In this document: piece after piece, positions 60,357 through 64,000 of the stretch | Numbering within the stretch: the first letter of the stretch is position 1 | Layout of the letters: the number at the start of each line of letters is the position of its first letter | Origin: GCA-002050365 sp964237235 | GTDB lineage: Bacteria > Acidobacteriota > Blastocatellia > Pyrinomonadales > Pyrinomonadaceae | DNA length: 64,000 bases | Direction: 5' to 3' | NCBI GenBank assembly: GCA_964237235.1 | Contig: CAXSGY010000013.1 | Coordinates: forward strand, 62,001-126,000 | Position numbers and translations under genes: made by a program | Notes under the pieces: model-generated | Database searches by the model: none | Told to the model about the DNA's origin: nothing | Seen by the model: the letters and a program-made list of their open reading frames with translations, nothing else

Positions 60357-61529
60357 ATGAAAGCGATAAGTTGTCCGCAATGCGGAAGTTTAATCAAAAA
60401 TATTTTGCCGCGAAAGCCGCTTGCCGAATGCGATTACTGCGGGGCGCGCGTCATTGTCGGCGAACAATCTTTACAGCCCGAACCGTTTGATGACGAGGCG
60501 GCGAAATTTCGCGCCCTCGAGCGCGTCGCCGTTCGTCCGCGCTCGCCGGTGCAGCCGATTTTTGTAGCGATTTCGGGCATCGGAATTTTTATTTTTTTGA
60601 TGTTTCTGATTTCATTTTTGCCGGCGAAAACGCGCTCCGCCGCGCCGCCCGCGCCCGAAATTTATAAGCCGATAACTTTTCCGACAATCGCGCCGTTTAA
60701 CGATAAAGACGACGACGCGGCGTTGAAGTTCGGCGGCAAGGGAACGAGCGCGGGTTTGTTCGACGGCGCGTGCGCCGTCGCCGTCGCCAACAGCGGCGAT
60801 ATTTTCGTCGCCGACGAAACCCGGCGCATACAGCGTTTCGATGCGGGCGGGAAATTTTTAAACTTTTGGACGGTCAAGGGCGCGAAAAATGAATTGATTG
60901 ACAAAATCGCCGCCGCCGCAAACGGCGATATCTACGTTTTAACCGGCGGCGAAATCGTCGTTTTCAAAGGCGCGATTGGCGAACAGCGATTTGTTTTGGG
61001 CGACAGCCAACGGCATTTTATTGACGATTTCGTTCTGCTCGACGACGGCGGTTTGCTGTATGTCGCCGAAAGCGGCGGGCGCGAAGAATTCGTGCGGATT
61101 AAAGATAAAATAACAATCAATCGGTTCGCGGGCATTCATAGTCTCGCCGCCGGCGCGAAAATTCCGGCGCGCGGAATTAAAATCGCGGCGGGCGGCAACG
61201 GCGATATTTTTTCGGTTTTCGCCGTTTCATCGCTCGAAGGAACTTCTGAATACAACGACGAAGATTTGATGACGTTTCGTTTTACGCGCGACGGAAAATT
61301 CGTCAATAAATTCGCCGCCAACTTAATGCCGGAAGCGATCTTAATTGACAATCAAAGCCGCGTTTATATTCTCACGCTCAACGAAATCGCCGTCTTTTCC
61401 GGCGACGGCGGCGCAGTCACGCGCCTGCCAAGCGCGGGCATTCCGACCGCTTTTGCGATTGACGCGCAGAATAATCTTTATACCGTTGCGGACAACATCG
61501 TTCGCAAATTAAAGCCCGCCGCTTTTTAA
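60357..61529 (+). CDS. Zinc-ribbon, membrane-anchored NHL-like propeller protein
   Basis: A 390-residue protein. Residues 1-36 are a zinc ribbon (CPQCGSLI...CDYCGARV), then a linker and one membrane helix at about 67-88 (IFVAISGIGIFIFLMFLISFL). Residues 130-388 look like a five- or six-bladed propeller with NHL-type phrases: AVANSGDIFVADETRRIQRFDAGGKFL, AAAANGDIYVLTGG, AIDAQNNLYTVADN. The ribbon would be cytoplasmic and the propeller outside. Function unknown. A strong terminator follows the stop. Confidence 0.68.
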   Translation: MKAISCPQCGSLIKNILPRKPLAECDYCGARVIVGEQSLQPEPFDDEAAKFRALERVAVRPRSPVQPIFVAISGIGIFIFLMFLISFLPAKTRSAAPPAPEIYKPITFPTIAPFNDKDDDAALKFGGKGTSAGLFDGACAVAVANSGDIFVADETRRIQRFDAGGKFLNFWTVKGAKNELIDKIAAAANGDIYVLTGGEIVVFKGAIGEQRFVLGDSQRHFIDDFVLLDDGGLLYVAESGGREEFVRIKDKITINRFAGIHSLAAGAKIPARGIKIAAGGNGDIFSVFAVSSLEGTSEYNDEDLMTFRFTRDGKFVNKFAANLMPEAILIDNQSRVYILTLNEIAVFSGDGGAVTRLPSAGIPTAFAIDAQNNLYTVADNIVRKLKPAAF

Positions 61530-61606
61530 TCGCGTTCGGTTATGCCGAAAGTGTTCGTTCGAGAATTTGCCGCGGATTATTTCACAAATTTTCTTGAACG
61601 ATTTTC

Positions 61607-61655
61607 AAAAAGTCAGCTCAAAAATCGCCGGATGATTTTTGAGCTGACTTTTTTT
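61607..61655 (+). terminator. Strong intrinsic terminator
   Basis: A perfect 19-bp stem (61607-61625 with 61634-61652) with an 8-nt loop and a run of nine T, about 80 bp after the propeller gene. Confidence 0.88.
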
Positions 61656-61672
61656 TTCGGAATGAAATGAAC

Positions 61673-61688
61673 CTACTCGCACAAGTAG
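61673..61688. promoter_or_regulatory. Candidate operator palindrome, site C
   Basis: CTACTCGCACAAGTAG followed by TGATTTTT, 68 bp before the adhesin-like gene at 61757 and downstream of a separate terminator, so it is not needed as a terminator itself. Compare sites at 55827 and 59440. Confidence 0.45.
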
Positions 61689-61756
61689 TGATTTTTATTT
61701 TCGTTCGCCGTAATCTTTGATTCGTTCGGGGCTTTATCCGTTCGGAGAATAAAATT

Positions 61757-64000
61757 ATGAAAACGCAATTTACGACGATAAAATTTCTAGTTTTGGCAGT
61801 AATTATGTTGTGCGCGACGGCGGCGCAATCGAAGGCGCAGACGACGGTTTTTACATACCAGGGACGTTTCGTTGATTCGACTGTGGCGCAGCCGACGAAC
61901 GGCACTTACAATATGCAGTTTGCGATGTTCGACGCGTCTTCGGGCGGCAGTCAGGTCGGTTCGACGGTAACAATTCCAACCGTGCAGGTCGTCAACGGGA
62001 TTTTTACAGTGTCGCTCGATTATACGGCGGCGAGTTTTGACGGCACAGCGCGATTTTTGCAGGTGACTGTCGGAAACACCGTCTTGAGTCCGCGTCAGGA
62101 AATTACGAGCGCGCCTTTGGCGATTTTGGCGCGAAAGGCACAGCTTGCGAATGATTCGAATAAACTCGGCGGAATTGATGCCGATCAATATGTGACCGGA
62201 CAAGTCGTCAGAAGCGTGAATAATTTGACGAATAACGTCACGCTCGCGGCGGGAAATAATATCACGATCACGCCGTCCGGCAATACGCTGACCATCGCTT
62301 CGACGGGCGGCACGGGCGGCAACGGAATTAATAATCAGACGAGTTTGCAGGCGGCGGCAAACTTTAATATTGACGGCACGGGCGCGGCGAAAATCTTTAG
62401 CGCGACGCAGCAGTTCAATATCGGCGGCAATCGGGTTTTGAACGCAGTAGGGGACAATGTTTCCGCGGGCTTAGACGCAGGAACGGCGAACACGACGGGC
62501 GGCGGCAACTCGTTTGTCGGGACGCGCGCCGGAATGACAAATACGACGGGTTACAACAACTCGTTTTTCGGCACGGACGCGGGGCGCAATAATACGGTGG
62601 ACGGCAATTCATTTTTCGGACGCTCCGCCGGTTATGACAACTCGACCGGAAATCAAAACGCATTTTTCGCTCAGGATGCCGGACGATTTAACACGACCGG
62701 CTCGCAGAATTCGTTTTTCGGCTTTAACAGCGGGCGAGCCACCACATTGGGCGGGCTGAATTCGTTTTTCGGAACTTTCGCCGGACAAAGCAACACGACG
62801 GGTGCTGCCAACTCGTTTTTCGGCAAATCGGCAGGTGCCGGAAATGTTGACGGCATTGACAACTCGATTTTCGGACGCGGCGCGGGACAGACGAACGTAT
62901 CGGGCAACAACAACTCGTTTTTCGGCTCGGACGCGGGGCGCAACAACACGGCGAGTTACAATTCATTTTTCGGACGCTCCGCCGGTTTCGACACGACGAT
63001 CGGAGCTTCCAACGCATTTTTCGGCGTGGATGCCGGACGGTATAATCAAGCGGGTGCCGCCAACTCTTTTTTCGGTGTCAGTGCCGGACTGAATAATTTA
63101 TCGGGCAACGGAAACGTATTTTTCGGCAATTTCGCCGGAGATACGAATACGATTGGCGCAAACAATACGGCAATTGGCAACAGCTCCGATGTCGCGGCGA
63201 ACAATCTGACTTTCGCCACCGCCATCGGCGCGGGTGCCGTTGCGCCCGCTTCCAACACCATCGCTTTGGGGCGCGGCGACGGCAGCGACACCGTGCGGAT
63301 TTTCGGACTCGGCGCGGCAGGCAATACGGTTTTGTGCCGCAACGCTTTAAACCAGATTTCTAACTGCGCGGCGGGAACGGGCGGAACCGCCACCGGCGAG
63401 GATTTCATTCAAAATCAACAATCGGCGGTGCAGTCGGCGAACTTTAATATCGGCGGCAGCGGGCGAGTCGGCGGATTTCTTTCCGGCGCGGTGGTCTCGA
63501 CTGAAACTTTTTACCGAATCGGCACGCAGATCGTTTTCAATACGCCGAACGCGACGAGCGTCGCCGTCGGGCTGTCGAGCGGCTTCAACGCGACCGGCAG
63601 CGGCAACGCTTTTTTCGGAACGCAAAGCGGCAGCACGAATACCTCCGGCGAGCATAATTCCTATTTCGGTTTCCAAGCCGGACAAACGGGCGGCGCATCC
63701 AGCAACAATGCGTTTTTCGGCTATCAAGCGGGCAAAACGAACGGCGGCGATTTTAACACATTCGTCGGCAGTCAGGCTGGAAGCAGCAACGGCAGCGGCA
63801 ATTTTAATACTTTTGTCGGGCATAATTCAGGGTCGAGCGGCAGCAATACTACCGCCATCGGTGCCGGTGCCAGCGGAAGCGGCGATGTCAATACCGTCGT
63901 CGGTGCCGGTGCCAACGGAAACGGCAGCGACAATGCTGTTTTCGGTGCGGGAGCCGGCGGAAACGGCAGCGGCAATACGTTTATCGGCAAAGGCGCGGGC
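61757..64000 (+). CDS. Adhesin/tail-fibre-like secreted repeat protein (partial)
   Basis: The frame stays open to the right edge, 748 residues visible. It begins with a signal peptide (FLVLAVIMLCATAAQSKAQ), then a beta domain starting FTYQGRFVDS and ending SPRQEITSAPLAILARKA, found at the start of many bacterial fibre-like proteins. Most of the rest is repeats of about 15 residues with the core NSFFGxxAGxxNTTG, interrupted by a NTVLCRNALNQISNC segment after which a second module of the same repeats starts. The pattern resembles YadA/Hep-Hag-type head repeats of trimeric fibres; a peptidase_S74 chaperone at the unseen end is possible. GGAG precedes the start. Confidence 0.75.
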   Translation, partial: MKTQFTTIKFLVLAVIMLCATAAQSKAQTTVFTYQGRFVDSTVAQPTNGTYNMQFAMFDASSGGSQVGSTVTIPTVQVVNGIFTVSLDYTAASFDGTARFLQVTVGNTVLSPRQEITSAPLAILARKAQLANDSNKLGGIDADQYVTGQVVRSVNNLTNNVTLAAGNNITITPSGNTLTIASTGGTGGNGINNQTSLQAAANFNIDGTGAAKIFSATQQFNIGGNRVLNAVGDNVSAGLDAGTANTTGGGNSFVGTRAGMTNTTGYNNSFFGTDAGRNNTVDGNSFFGRSAGYDNSTGNQNAFFAQDAGRFNTTGSQNSFFGFNSGRATTLGGLNSFFGTFAGQSNTTGAANSFFGKSAGAGNVDGIDNSIFGRGAGQTNVSGNNNSFFGSDAGRNNTASYNSFFGRSAGFDTTIGASNAFFGVDAGRYNQAGAANSFFGVSAGLNNLSGNGNVFFGNFAGDTNTIGANNTAIGNSSDVAANNLTFATAIGAGAVAPASNTIALGRGDGSDTVRIFGLGAAGNTVLCRNALNQISNCAAGTGGTATGEDFIQNQQSAVQSANFNIGGSGRVGGFLSGAVVSTETFYRIGTQIVFNTPNATSVAVGLSSGFNATGSGNAFFGTQSGSTNTSGEHNSYFGFQAGQTGGASSNNAFFGYQAGKTNGGDFNTFVGSQAGSSNGSGNFNTFVGHNSGSSGSNTTAIGAGASGSGDVNTVVGAGANGNGSDNAVFGAGAGGNGSGNTFIGKGAG

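Noticed and set aside
61757..64000. Fibre-like repeat gene as evidence of a prophage
   Set aside because: No capsid, terminase, portal, lysis or integrase gene is nearby; a signal peptide indicates export by the cell.

Overview
The window is about 64 kb of bacterial chromosome, moderately GC-rich, carrying roughly 55 genes and no rRNA, tRNA, phage or transposase gene that I can recognise. Genes for LpxI, a SpoIVB-type S55 peptidase, lipoproteins and many signal-peptide proteins point to a diderm bacterium. Giant secreted proteins ending in FG-GAP repeats of the type DGDGKADVAVFRPSNGTWY, together with the mixed metabolic content, are what I associate with Acidobacteriota of the class Blastocatellia; this assignment is inference.

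Layout. 0-6 kb: end of moaE, a MESH1-like (p)ppGpp hydrolase, an S55 peptidase, a degenerate alpha/beta hydrolase, a LON-domain protein and SbcD. 6-10 kb: a secreted zinc protease with BACON-like and FG-GAP domains. 10-18 kb: CysQ-like phosphatase, AlkA-type glycosylase, a molybdopterin oxidoreductase, DUF488 and an acetyl-CoA synthetase with a long charged insertion. 18-23 kb: a methionine unit (metY, metX) behind a SAM-type riboswitch, flanked by two paralogous SDR dehydrogenases. 23-27 kb: CBS protein, SixA, then phoU-phoB-phoR behind a four-repeat Pho box. 27-36 kb: queF, a DnaQ-like exonuclease, a packed pyrE-truA-uppS-cdsA run, peroxiredoxin, an Mrr-like/ParA fusion and lpxI. 36-46 kb: M28 peptidase, GH3 beta-glucosidase, a RelE/HigB-like toxin module sitting between 81-bp direct repeats, a NorD-like VWA protein, an FHA/M15-type membrane protein and a zinc-ribbon protein. 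46-55.4 kb: two giant secreted FG-GAP/Calx-beta proteins, one split by a frameshift in a run of seven T. 55.9-61.5 kb: an island of small lipoproteins and membrane proteins of unknown function. 61.7 kb to the end: a repeat-rich, adhesin-like protein that runs off the window.

The most striking unexplained structure is a set of intergenic palindromes whose arms are built from tandem words, mostly of 7 bp. The word differs from locus to locus while the architecture stays the same. Several fill the whole gap between two genes, touch or supply a stop codon, and separate phoU, phoB and phoR from each other. Two larger MITE-like elements, the toxin module between direct repeats, the Mrr-ParA fusion, and a 16-bp palindrome shared by three upstream regions are the other leads. 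I can read motifs and repeats directly; family names come from memory of conserved motifs, and no database search was run.
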